A program made the position numbers and the translations under genes. Positions 19,613 to 28,815 of a stretch of 30,581 nt of DNA are shown one piece after another (the first letter of the stretch is position 1; every line of letters starts with the position of its first letter). The notes under the pieces were generated by a model that worked only from the letters and a program-made list of their open reading frames with translations, ran no database searches and was not told the DNA's origin. Source of the stretch: Cylindrotheca closterium (lineage: Eukaryota > Bacillariophyta > Bacillariophyceae > Bacillariales > Bacillariaceae). The DNA lies in the NCBI GenBank assembly GCA_933822405.4, contig CAKOGP040001258.1, positions 1 to 30,581 on the forward strand, given 5' to 3'.

Positions 19613-19886
19613 TGACAGAATTCTAATAGGAATGGGACTTGTGACTCGACCACCAGGTTGAAGTGTAGCCTGTGCCGTGCATGCGTTGCACGTGCATGAA
19701 CCACTACACGCCAGTGAATTAGCAAAGAGAATGCTGAGTCATCATCGTTCTGCGATAATTCTAGAGATTGGCAATCGCTTTTCTCACTGCACGTTGTTTT
19801 ACCTGAATTGATCTCTATCATCTCGTAGAATAGCAGTCGCACTATAGGCTTTAAGTCTATTCATCTACTTTCATTTATTTCTGTCA
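19613..19886 (+). repeat. 3' LTR of E3 (274 bp)
   Basis: Begins TGACAGAA and ends TTTCTGTCA, inverted ends starting TG and ending CA. It is preceded at once by a G-rich polypurine stretch (TTTGGGGAG) and lies 28 bases after the pol stop, the position of a 3' LTR. The next five bases, CAAAG, would be the target-site duplication, but the 5' LTR is missing so this cannot be checked. Confidence 0.7.
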
Positions 19887-19889
19887 CAA

Positions 19890-20920
19890 AGATACGGAGC
19901 ATAAGGTCAAATTTCCAAAATCGCTTCGGAACCACCTGGCATATATCTACAATGCTCGGATCAGCTACAAATCTGAGGAACTTTACCTTGGTGACGACGA
20001 CGTCTCGGGCGCATTTCGCCACGGAAAATGGAACCCAAATGTAATTGGATTGCATACGTTTTCCATTTTCGGTTTCCTGTTCTTCTGCACTGGTCTGACA
20101 TTCGGTGGCAATACCTGCCCGTCAAATTTTGAGATTATAGCCTTAAGCCGTATGGCTCTTGCACGCTTCCTCTGGTCACAGGCTTCTACGATTTCTCGAG
20201 TTCTACGACACCTTCCGGTGATATCGACATCACCTGAGCCAACACCTGACGAGATCGCACAGTTCACCCCAGCGGACGCCGATTCCATCAACAAAGGTGT
20301 CTTCAATCCGGACAGATCTTGGATTCCACCCAATTTTGACCACCATGTGTATGATTGTCTTTATGTCGATGTTGCCAAGACACTGAGACAGACAATAGCC
20401 TCCAGTGTTCTGGCTCTCTACTTGATCCTTGGCTTCCCAGATGCTTCAAAAGGGATTGGAGATTGCGTGTCTTGGGAAAAGTTCACCACTACTTTCTCTA
20501 CCATCGACACTGCCTTGGCTGGCTGATTGATTCTCGCGCCCTTACGGTGAGCCTCCCATCTGAGAATCGAAATTGTATCATTTAACGGCTCAGGACCTTT
20601 CTACGGCAACATTGTCTAACCCTTCAAGAAATCGCAGAACTCCTTGGTCTGCTTTCGAACGCCACTACAGTTTGCGCCACATGCGCTGTTCTTACTTCAA
20701 TTTGCAACGCCTTCTTTGTTTGATCCTCGTTCATCCATACAGCACCCTCATTGGGTAACACAGGCGGAAGGACTGGGAACTTCAGATCGCTTCTTGACTG
20801 TCTTCTACCTTTATCCACCGCATGGATGGAATCTTGAGCCGCAAAATGGCAAAAGTTCTACGGGGCTCCAAACAATCCTACAGGCTGCAATTTGAGAGGT
20901 CAAGGTGATTATCCACAGCC
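19890..20920 (+). pseudogene. DIRS-like reverse transcriptase, 5'-truncated
   Basis: The reading starts mid-domain right after the E3 LTR: KFPKSLRNHLAYIYNARISY, then the motif A block LGDDDVSGAFRHGKWNP and GLTFGGNTCPSNFE. Near 20330-20370 HHVYDCLYVDV lies where motif C (xDD) is expected, with only one Asp, so catalysis is doubtful. A block SRALTVSLPSENRN follows (20535-20570), then ITAELLG-like thumb sequence in shifted frames. Stops occur at 20524-20526 and further on. The upstream RT fingers are not found elsewhere in the window. Confidence 0.7.
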
Positions 20921-21850
20921 TATGAACTGAGGAATGGAAGATTTCATTCCCCAGATGATCCCTCGCGACCACCATTTCGAGTCCTTTGGTGATGCTAGTT
21001 TCATTGGGGGTGGTGCTTATTCTACGTCCCTTGACTACTTTTTTTGTGTTGTTTGGAGTAAACTAATTGTGGCAAGTACTAAGTTAACGGTCCGTCCGCC
21101 GCTCAACAGATCATTTTCATACTAATTTGTCGGAAGACTGCTGATCCAAGATTTTTAGCCCCATACAGACCTACAATCAAAATTTTCTGCATACAAATGT
21201 TTTAGTTTGAGTCCTTAGCTTTCATTCCATTGGGTGAGCACCTCTCTGCTATGCTCTAGAGAGCTGCTGTAGCGCAAAATGTCAATAAATCCTTTGGATA
21301 TCAATCAAAAGGAGCTGATAACATTGTGCTAAAGCGACTCACTAGAGCATAGCAGAGAGGTGCTCACCCAATAGGATGAAAGCCAAGGACTTAAGCTAAG
21401 ACATTTGTATGGGAGAAATTTTGATTTTAGTTCTGCATGGGGTTTTGGATCATCAGTCTTCCACCTACAGATGTCCTGTTGAGCGGCGGACGGACCGTTA
21501 AAGCCCTCCGATGCATCCTACATCCACATCAATGTGTTGGAGTGCCTTGTTTCTTTCCTGCAGACAGTGGCCCTTGTCGTTACCATTGAGTCTTCTGCGC
21601 TCCCTGCTCCCATATGTGATTTGTTCCCAAATGGTATTCCGGCGTTCCCAGTCCTTCGTTGTTGCACGGACAACACTGCAACGGTGTCTTGGATCAATGA
21701 CACACGGACCACCAGTCCGTTGGCTCAAGCCTTGGTTGCGCTCTACGGTCAGCTCTTGAAGAGATCTACTTTGGTTTGCCACACGGTGCACATCCCTGGC
21801 GATGACAATGTCCTTGCTGATTGGATTTCTCGCCCCGACTCTCTCTCACA
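20921..21850 (+). pseudogene. DIRS-like RNase H, split by a MITE
   Basis: The left part (20934-21083) has ESFGDASFIGGGAYST with the first catalytic Asp and breaks off at VAST. The right part resumes after 21501 with SDASYIHINVLECLVSFLQ (catalytic Glu), then CTDNTATVSWINDTR (catalytic Asp) and VHIPGDDNVLADWISRP, which closes DIRS RNase H domains. The D-E-D residues all survive; removing the 410-bp insertion and one TTAA would rejoin the domain. Confidence 0.75.
21088..21497. mobile_element. Miniature inverted-repeat element (410 bp) with TTAA target duplication
   Basis: Perfect 22-base ends (CGGTCCGTCCGCCGCT... and its complement, 21088-21109 and 21476-21497) are flanked by TTAA on both sides (21084-21087 and 21498-21501). 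The similarity of the arms continues inward almost to the centre, including a perfect 29-base pair (21231-21259 with 21342-21370), leaving a loop of roughly 60 bases. TTAA target sites are typical of piggyBac elements, but the ends do not resemble the neighbouring piggyBac copy. No coding capacity. Confidence 0.88.
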
Positions 21851-21859
21851 TGAACGCCT

Positions 21860-22380
21860 TTTTATGCAGACATCACAGAAGTATCCTTGGATGAACGCCT
21901 TGCGCAATTTCCAGCCCAGTGCCGAACTCATCTCCGTTCTCAGATCCGCGCTGTTATGCAGCTCAAGTCCGGTCCCACCAGATCTACCAGAGTCCTTGGG
22001 ACAATTCGTTCCCACCGCATCCATTTCCTCCGCTTTCTGCGTCGTCTGAATTGGCCACCAATGGATTTGCTGTTGGAGTCCGTCTCACATGATGCCCGCA
22101 CACACCTTCTTGCCGCTTTCGCAGTTGACTTGGCGGTGGGCAACACTGTCAAGGGTAAGCCCATCAAGGCAGCGACCATTGGAAACTACCTCCGAGATAC
22201 AGCAACCCTTCTTGAAAACTTCTGTGGTCGAGATCCCCGCTACACTAATCGGGCCGACCATGATTTGGCGCTTCCCATCCGAGCTGTACTGAATGAATGC
22301 AAGCGTCATGAGAATATGCCCCACCAAGTCGACCCCTATCGTTTAGTCGGAGCAAACAAAATGCTGCGCGACACCACGAT
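21860..22380 (+). pseudogene. Tyrosine recombinase, N-terminal (core-binding) half
   Basis: Frame containing TIRSHRIHFLRFLRRLNWPP, RTHLLAAFAVDLAVGN, IKAATIGNYLRDTATLL and CGRDPRY, a helical SAM-like core-binding domain of the recombinase that integrates DIRS-type circular cDNA. It follows RNase H in overlapping frames. The reading loses family character after about PHQVDPYRLVGANKM (22370), where the piggyBac-related insertion begins. The catalytic half resumes at about 24242. Confidence 0.7.
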
Positions 22381-22384
22381 ATTG

Positions 22385-24237
22385 CGCGATATTTTTACAT
22401 GGAGTAACACCACGTGGAGGTCCAACACCCCACAAAAATCCGAAACATCCATTGCATCTATTGCAATACTGTATCGTAGAAAACTACAGCCAAAAGACCA
22501 ATAAATAGTAACAATAATACGAATACTATAGTGTAGTGTTAGATAGGTCCACTAAGTCCATCAATGTGCTCCATGTTAGCCTTCTTGGCCGCCAAAGATG
22601 GCAAACTCCAATTGACACTTACCTTGGAGGCGAGGCTCTTGCAGTCTTTGTACCCCAATCCAAAGTTGCTATCGTTGTGCCAATCCACAGAGCACGATTT
22701 ACCTTTGTGCATTCGGTGCATCGTTGGTATGCCTTCTCGCCGCACCAAGCACACTTTGAACCTGAAGAGATCGAAGCTCCTTTCTCAAGGAATGATGCTA
22801 GGTGCTTTGACAGCTCAGTATGGTTGAAGGCACCACATAATCGTTTACTCTTCCTGGCATTGTCCAACTCGTCAATCAAAACACAGTGCTGACCACCAGT
22901 ACTGACGGACACCGCAGTCTGGCGAGATCTCTTGCTTGGGACCACATGAGTCTTGGAGCGTGCCTTCTTTGAAAGAACTGTAACAGAGCGAAATCCTGAA
23001 TCACCTGGGTACATATTGAACCTTGGCTTGTATTGGAGCATCTGGGTTGACAGTCGGTCGCGGAACTGATGGAAAGTCATCGGCTTCACTAACTTCCAAC
23101 TGGCATCCAAGCTCCCACTGCTGGCTTCCAGGTAAAAAGAATACGCAGTGACAATAGCAAGCCTAAGACCATGAAGCATTGCAGAATGCCAGTACTTCCT
23201 AGAACGGTATTGGATTTGAGTGCCGGCCATCATAGCATCATCAGTGTCGATCCTACCGTAGTGGCTGAGGTAGAGGGTCCTTGCGGGATTATTCTCGACA
23301 CCCCAGATTCTCTTTTCTTTGCCAACACCTCTCTCTTTCTTGACAACATAGAGTCGACTAGAGTTAATAGCATTAACAGTGGAGAAGTTGGTAGAGCCAG
23401 TGCTCTGGAAGGAGACATGAGTTCGCGTGTAGGCTTTCTTCTCGCCGTCTTGGGGAAACTTCTTGACACAGGTGATAGGATGGATGAATCTTGCGGCCTT
23501 GCTGCGGTCATCAACAGGACCTTTCTCATGATGAAAGTGATGCTTGGGCACACCTGCGGGCAGCCGGTCTCTGCGACTTGTCATGGTGGCCGCGAATCCG
23601 AGTTCGCCAAGATGGTCAAGGGTCTCATCACCAGAAAAGAAGTTGTCAAGAGTGATGTGGGGCTTCTCTCTGAAGATTTTACCATCGCCATCTTCCTTGG
23701 AGATCAAGCAGTCCAGCTTCTCAAAAATCATTCGGACCTCATGAGGTCCCTGTTTAGCAAATCCTGTCGGACGGTGGTGTAGAGTGTGCCCGAGGACGAC
23801 AGCAAGAAGCATCAGAGGTCCTCGTCCTCCTCGGAAGGAGGAAGAGTGATGGAGGAGATTTCAGAGAGAAGAGTTAGCCCCGCTGGTTCTCCGAACAACC
23901 ACTGGAGGGCTCGAAACAAAGCCCAACAGAAGGGTAACATCGCCTTCTTTGTTTCCGTTGGGGTTGGTAGTTACAGTATGATTGGCAGTTCTTGTAGGCA
24001 TGATACTTGTCGATGAATATTTCTTTAGCCAAAATATGTGAAAAAGTCGAGGAGTTACACATTTTGGGCCAATTGTTTACGCATTATATTGGGTCCGTGT
24101 ATAAACACTACTGTAAATATTGAACCAAAAGTCTTCTACTGCTTTCCCCACCACCGTTCGAAAGCTTGAAGGGTGGCGCACAATTTAGTAGTGAACAACA
24201 CATTACTAGATGACTCATCTGAGGGAGATTAGAGGGG
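22385..24237 (-). mobile_element. piggyBac-like DNA transposon, truncated, inside the DIRS recombinase
   Basis: This segment separates the two halves of the tyrosine recombinase and carries a minus-strand transposase. Its right edge is followed by TTAA (24238-24241); reading inward from there the end is CCCCTCTAATCTCC. The left edge is approximate: I find no TTAA between about 22340 and 22619 and no match to the right terminus. Confidence 0.65.
22619..23812 (-). pseudogene. piggyBac-type transposase (DDE_Tnp_1_7), N-terminal part missing
   Basis: About 397 residues in one open frame. HITLDNFFSGDETLDHLGELG matches the piggyBac block with the second catalytic Asp. ATMTSRRDRLPAGVPK follows. GRIDTDDAM (third Asp region) precedes YRSRKYWHSAMLHGLRLAIVTAY, and the C-terminus has a Cys-rich zinc-binding pattern (CAWCGEKAYQRCTECTK). 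The first catalytic Asp and the N-terminal domain are not in the 430 bases upstream to the transposon edge, so the copy seems internally deleted at its 5' side. The product would cut and paste at TTAA sites. The first codon at 23812 is just where the open frame begins, not a supported start. Confidence 0.75.
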
Positions 24238-24241
24238 TTAA

Positions 24242-24780
24242 ATTTGCAAACGTGGTGTTACGCACGCTGCGCGTAAGGGATTGCTCCGACTAAACGATAC
24301 AATTGAGATGCATACCACTTTGGTGGCTCTGAATGCCGCTACAAACGCACATATGGACGGTTTACACTGTGCTATGGAAGCTTGGTTTAACTTGAGTACC
24401 TATTTAGGTTTTCGCCTTTGCGAATGGGCCCAGGAGGATGATTACCGTTGCTTGGCTTCCGGTGGCAAGATTGCCCCAAATGGTACGAAACGCGCCTTCA
24501 CTCTTAATGACATTCGTTTGTTCGATTCGAGTAATCATCCTGTTTCGATTCGGGTAATCATCCTGTTTCGATTGTTGAGTTTATCGAGAATTTTGATGCC
24601 GTGGCCCGCTCCAATAGTTGGAAGTAGTATTTTTGGAGCTGGCGGACGACATACGGACGGCGAGATTATGACCAAAATGGCCAGACCAACGGTGACATGG
24701 GCAGATCGCGTTCGCGGCTTTGCTGGTGGGATTGCCAGACCAGAGTCGCTCGGTCCCGAGCATGAAAAAACTAGTAAATA
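24242..24780 (+). pseudogene. Tyrosine recombinase, catalytic half start
   Basis: Reading directly from the TTAA: CKRGVTHAARKGLLRLND ... GLHCAMEAWFNLSTY, then LGFRLCEWAQ, where the Arg is the first catalytic arginine of tyrosine recombinases. The next block RAFTLNDIRLFDSSNHPVSI is followed by a 23-base tandem duplication (24521-24566) that shifts the frame. Counting one unit only, the reading continues VEFIENFDAVARSNSW. Family likeness fades after about 24650, before the expected H-x-x-R and Tyr motifs, so the domain is 3'-truncated. Confidence 0.7.
24521..24566. repeat. 23-bp tandem duplication causing a frameshift
   Basis: Units 24521-24543 and 24544-24566 (TTCGATTCGRGTAATCATCC...) differ at one base and are followed by a partial third start, TTCGATTG. 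Since 23 is not a multiple of three, the duplication breaks the recombinase frame. Confidence 0.9.
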
Positions 24781-24798
24781 GGTAAATAGAAGTAGCCA

Positions 24799-24834
24799 CT
24801 GGATTGCATGAGCTGCAATGCTCATTCAATCCAG
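24799..24834. repeat. Imperfect hairpin (15-bp arms)
   Basis: CTGGATTGCATGAGC and GCTCATTCAATCCAG are complementary with one mismatch around a six-base loop. It lies just past the end of the DIRS-like remnant and might be an element terminus or a stem-loop. Confidence 0.6.
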
Positions 24835-25229
24835 GTAACAACAATTAGATACTGGAATTAACATTCAAATAAAAGTCCTTTTATCTCTTTTAGACTAGAG
24901 GCATAGGCCTGTCTGTGCATTATAGCCCTCCCAGTAGGAGAACCATACAGTCAGAAATTGGCCTCCAACATTACCTGGATTGAAAACACAGGTTTTTGTT
25001 GACGAACCAATGGTTGGTTACCTACTCTGCCCACGGGCACAGTCAATCGTAAACAGCACTGCTCGCGGACTCACCATCCATAGGGACCTGGCTAGATCCA
25101 CTACCTTTCAGGGCGCAAGCCTAAGAGCATTACAGTGCGGCGGACAAGGCAAAGGAACAGCGCGCCGGAGCCATCCGTTTTAGTGACACTTTTATTTTGT
25201 CTTGACGTTTATTTCTCTCCTCATCAGAC
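24835..25229. other. Leader region before E4 gag; no gene
   Basis: Could contain a decayed E4 5' LTR, but I found no matching TG...CA pair. CTGGATTG recurs at about 24977. No ORF supported. Confidence 0.3.
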
Positions 25230-26475
25230 ATGACTGCCGCTCAGACTTCCACAGCTGACACGAGCAGAGGCGATGATCAGCCTAGATGTGGGGCTGCGGA
25301 CAATGCGGGCAGAAACGACAATAAGAGGAAAAAGGAGATTTTCAAGGGAGATATTGAAGAGATGGGTGGTGCGGTGCTCCAGTTCCCAGACGAAAGGAAT
25401 CAAGGATCCGCCGCCCAATATGAACGATTTACATGATGTTGAAGAACTATATTGGCCGAGAGGTTTCTGTGGGTGCTGCCAAGCTATGGGCCAAGACCTA
25501 TGTGAAGGAGATGGACCCATCATGGGAACCTCCAGTCCCCATCAAGCCTACAACCAAAAAGAATGATGTGAAGGCTTTGCTACTCTATGAGTCTGAAAAA
25601 TCAGCCTACGTCAAACACATTGGAGCTACTTGGCCCGCTGTCAAGCTGGAGATCTGGAGCACCATAATGGCCCAGTGTTCTCCTAAGCTACGAGCCCATC
25701 TACAGCAGTTGCCTTTCTACGACAAGGCCGAAAGCACCCACGATTGCATTGCGCTACTTGAAAATGCGAATGTTCTGTGTGGAGGAGGCAACCTATTGGC
25801 TTTCCAGCCCCAAGCAAGAGCGGAGGCACTCCTAGACCTAGTGCAATACAAGCAGCTGAACGGCACACTGGACGACTACTACAACGATTTCAAGGCACAG
25901 TACGCTACGTTTAACAGTCTTGGAGGTGATCTGACAACGAAAGAGGACACCTGGACGACTGCGAACGGCACAACTGCATCAACCAGCCAAGCATTGCTAG
26001 TGTGCCTGTTCTTGGCCAATGCCGACAGGAAGCGGTTTGGAGATTGTGTGACGGATTTGCGGAACGACGCGTCGTCAAAACTAGTTCGCTATCCCGAAAC
26101 ACTTGCAGACGCATACACAATGCTTGCTTGGAGAATACGTTCGGAAGCACAAGACAAATAGTAATAACAACAATAGCAATGAATTGAATGCCTATTTGGA
26201 AATAGACCATAGTCGTCCAGAGAACGAAATTTGTTTGACAAGTACGAAATATGCGTGGTTGATCAACTTGGCGTGGATCCTACTGGATATGGCAAGCACA
26301 GTTACGATTTTCTGCAATGCTCTCTACCTACGAGGAAAACGACAAGCACAACAACCGACGACCATTCATACATCTGGAGGAACGATCACAGCAACATTAG
26401 AAGGATACTTGCCTTTCCTTCGAAAATGGGTTACCTTCCATCCGGATTGCCTCGCAAACATCATTTCGTTCCGGG
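25230..26475 (+). pseudogene. gag: Copia-like element E4: gag and protease start, truncated
   Basis: The ATG at 25230 opens MTAAQTSTADTSRGDDQ with an acidic N-terminus leading to KKEIFKGDIEEMGGAVLQF, the first block of diatom copia gags. At 25433 the frame ends ACATGA while the natural continuation starts at the overlapping ATG (MMLKNYIGREVSVGAAK), a one-base frameshift. The 242-residue second part is helical gag (LNGTLDDYYNDFKAQY). After TAG at 26159-26161 another frame carries an Asn-rich stretch and a protease-like strand WILLDMASTVTIFCN, in which the active-site triplet is DMA rather than DTG or DSQ. Similarity ends at LANI (about 26470), next to repeat R1. No zinc knuckle is visible. Confidence 0.75.
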
Positions 26476-26481
26476 ACCTCC

Positions 26482-26647
26482 CATTATTTTGGGAAGTACG
26501 TGGTCTGTCCTCCGTACGTGTAGTTTTGTAGTCTGAAAGGATCTGGTAGTCACAAGTTTTCCTTGTCTATATTTCGTCCAGTAATTGATCTGTTTTGGCT
26601 GACTAGCAGCGCATTTTAACGGTTTATCAGACCCAGAAAGCTCTTTG
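26482..26647. repeat. Dispersed 166-bp repeat R1, copy 2
   Basis: Same orientation as copy 1 at 15499-15664 with one mismatch by eye. Here the sequence continues beyond the right end (CTGTGAGCTAAAGC...), showing what copy 1 may have lost at the N gap. It abuts the truncated E4 protease. A 113-codon minus-strand frame spans it but has no recognised domain. Confidence 0.9.
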
Positions 26648-26990
26648 CTGTGAGCTAAAGCTTGAGAAGGCTTTTTGAAATAATATCTGGTCTCCAAAGT
26701 TTGTGGTTGACCGGCAAAGGTTGGATAGCCCATTGTCAAAGGATCCGTGGTTTTCACGTTGCTACATTTCAGTCTCAAGCGTTGACTGAAGACGGCCACT
26801 TGTTACCGTTTAAACCGTTTGGTTGCGAGTAATTTGCCACACCGGTAGACGTACCCAGGATACCTCGCTTGATAGTCGGTATATAATTGTTTGTAGCGCG
26901 ATTCTTTTAATGATGATCTCACATTGACGTAGTCGTGCGAAATTGCATTATACGACTCTGATCAGAAACTGAAAACAACTGGCGAAACGA
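26648..26990. other. Unassigned spacer between R1 and E5
   Basis: May be the rest of the R1 element or the E5 leader. No ORF, LTR pair or RNA gene supported. Confidence 0.3.
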
Positions 26991-26995
26991 AAATA

Positions 26996-28140
26996 TTGAA
27001 ATTTGTGCCGTGTTATTTTTACAACAACACGAAAGACTTTGAACAATTGCCGCTGCAAGAATTGCATGGAGAAACTACATTCGAGATGTTCTTGATTTCT
27101 CTCAGGATGAGGCACAAGAGCTTGTTATTGAACAGGTCCCCTGCTTTCTTTGCCCGCTCAACGTGGGACAATATTGATTCCTTGGTGAAACAAATCAATC
27201 GCACTGTGACAAAACTCCAATTGCGGACGTGGCCGTGGTCGTGATCGTGATAATGGTGGTTGTAATCATAATCGTAATTGTGATCAACATGGACATGGCG
27301 GAGGTCGCGACGAGGTGGTAGTCAAGACCACAATGGAACTGTATGGTCTGATGATGGCATGACCATCCTCAACAACGGTGGATACTCCCAAGACACTTAG
27401 AGCCGTTTCTCTGATCGTGATCGCTGTGTTGTCCTTCAAGCCTGTGAACGTGCTAACAGTCGTCTTATGAGTGAACGTGACATTGCGGAATTGAACACTT
27501 TGCATGAACGAAATCGTGACCGCCAACAAAATGAAGAACCCGCACCTACACCAGCTCCAGCACCCTCTTCTGGCAATGTTGGTAGCGGAGCTTGACGTGG
27601 CCGTGGCTGACATGAGGCTGACTATCAGATTCATGTTACTTGTTCCCTTTCCTCTCGTGTTTGTGTTTTAATGTCCCTTTCCCACTCCTTGCCCCAATGT
27701 GAGCTTGACTCACACGCCAATACTTGTGCTTTTGGCGAAAAATTGTTTGGTTCTTGCAACCTATCCTCATACCTTGACAGTGAAAAGGCTTTGATCCTTT
27801 GCTTGGCAGTGTGCCTAACGTTAAAGTTGCGAAAGTTGCAGTTGCTTATGATTGTCCTTTGTCCCTTGAAACGTATATCTTGATCTTTGATCAAGCATTG
27901 TACATCCCAACCATGAAAAGTAATCTCATTTGTGTGGATCAACTTCGAGATTTTGGTATAATTGTGAATGATGTGCCCCTCCAACGTCTAAAGCGCGAAG
28001 ATTGCAATCAATATTCTCATTCACTCATTGATGAAAACTCGGGGTTACATATCCCAATGGACTTCCTGAAGCCTATAAGCTTCTTTGCTTGTCGCAAACC
28101 TGCGCTGTCTGAACTTGATGAAATATTTTGGTGGAAATGA
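26996..28140 (+). pseudogene. gag: E5 gag tail and protease, multiple frameshifts
   Basis: A gag-like helix-rich stretch (26996-27210) is followed by the basic box NCGRGRGRDRDNGG with Cys/His spacing (27215-27295). A later frame shows ERANSRLMSERDIAELN and a Pro/Ala linker (PAPTPAPAPSS). The protease active site lies in CELDSHANTCAFG (about 27700-27740). After another shift come SLETYILIFDQALYIP and VNDVPLQRL, the rest of that protease type, up to 28140. At least four frame changes or stops; no single product is possible. Confidence 0.7.
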
Positions 28141-28199
28141 CCAGTTCCGTCCCTTGGGAACCTTATGATCCTGAATCCTCTTGCATTGAACAAAATTTA

Positions 28200-28815
28200 C
28201 GACATGAATATAAAGGGGACCTAGCCACTCAACAAATCTATTCTGTTGAACGCTCTTCCTATCGCTTTATGGGACAGAGTTGAGGCAACCATCAACGGTG
28301 TTAAAATCAATGGCAAGAGCTATTTGGTCAAACCTGAACAACTTGCGCAAAGATGGCGAATGAATGTGCCTGTCGTACTCTCAAGAAAACAACCCAGCGT
28401 GCTTTGCGGGACTGGATTGAAGTCGAAGGCTTAAGACGATTTTGCTCCACTCAATTCCAACTTGAATATCCTAGGTTGCGTGCTGATATTTGGGCCGATA
28501 TCAAACAAGGCCCCTGTGTTTCTGCTGAAGGAAATAAGTATGTTGCTGTATATGCTGCTGCCTGTCAATGGGCCCGTAGCTACGCTTTGAAGAAAGAATC
28601 TGAAGTGAGCAACTCGCTCAAGGAACTATTTCCTGATATTGGCTTTCCAAGAGTTCTGCGACCTGATGATTTCGAAGAGTCGCAAATAAGATCCAGGTTC
28701 CAATACATCCTAGCGAGCCTTATAATCCTGATCAAAATCTTGCTGAAGATTGTATTTGTGAAGCAACAAAAATGTATGTTCGGTTTATGAACGATATCTT
28801 GCATCTGGCTGATTT
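28200..28815 (+). pseudogene. pol: E5 integrase core in several frames
   Basis: Pre-integrase KPEQLAQRW and CRTLKKTTQRALRDW lead to the core. First Asp region RADIWADIKQG (about 28480-28510), second region VLRPDDFEES (about 28655-28680), third acidic residue in PYNPDQNLAEDCICEA in a shifted frame (about 28715-28765). Then MYVRFMNDILHLADFGI. The DDE-type residues are all recognisable but lie in different frames. Integrase would insert the cDNA; this copy is decayed. Confidence 0.7.

Larger units (their letters stand above)
16227..19886 (+). mobile_element. Ty1/copia-like element E3, 5'-truncated, RT segment inverted
   Basis: Collinear plus-strand pol: a long region with no recognised domain, integrase, chromo-like linker, RT start, then RT end with RNase H, polypurine tract and 3' LTR. 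Between the RT start and RT end lies an RT palm segment on the opposite strand. The 5' end (gag and 5' LTR) is missing at the junction with the LTR at 15675-16226. The 3' LTR is followed at once by DIRS-like RT sequence, so E3 probably inserted into that element. Confidence 0.85.
19887..24780 (+). mobile_element. DIRS-like (tyrosine-recombinase) retroelement, interrupted three times
   Basis: Plus-strand order RT, RNase H, tyrosine recombinase, the domain order of DIRS-type elements. Its 5' part is cut off by E3. A TTAA-flanked miniature element interrupts RNase H at 21088-21497. A piggyBac-type copy separates the two halves of the recombinase. Multiple stops and shifts mean it is inactive. 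Terminal repeats typical of DIRS elements were not found. Confidence 0.75.

Noticed and set aside
23171..23782. 203-residue plus-strand ORF opposite the transposase
   Set aside because: Antisense shadow; the minus strand shows clear piggyBac blocks while this frame shows none.
26461..26799. 113-residue minus-strand ORF over R1
   Set aside because: It starts with GTG, has no domain, and the only homologous stretch is the R1 repeat itself; treated as chance in a repeat.
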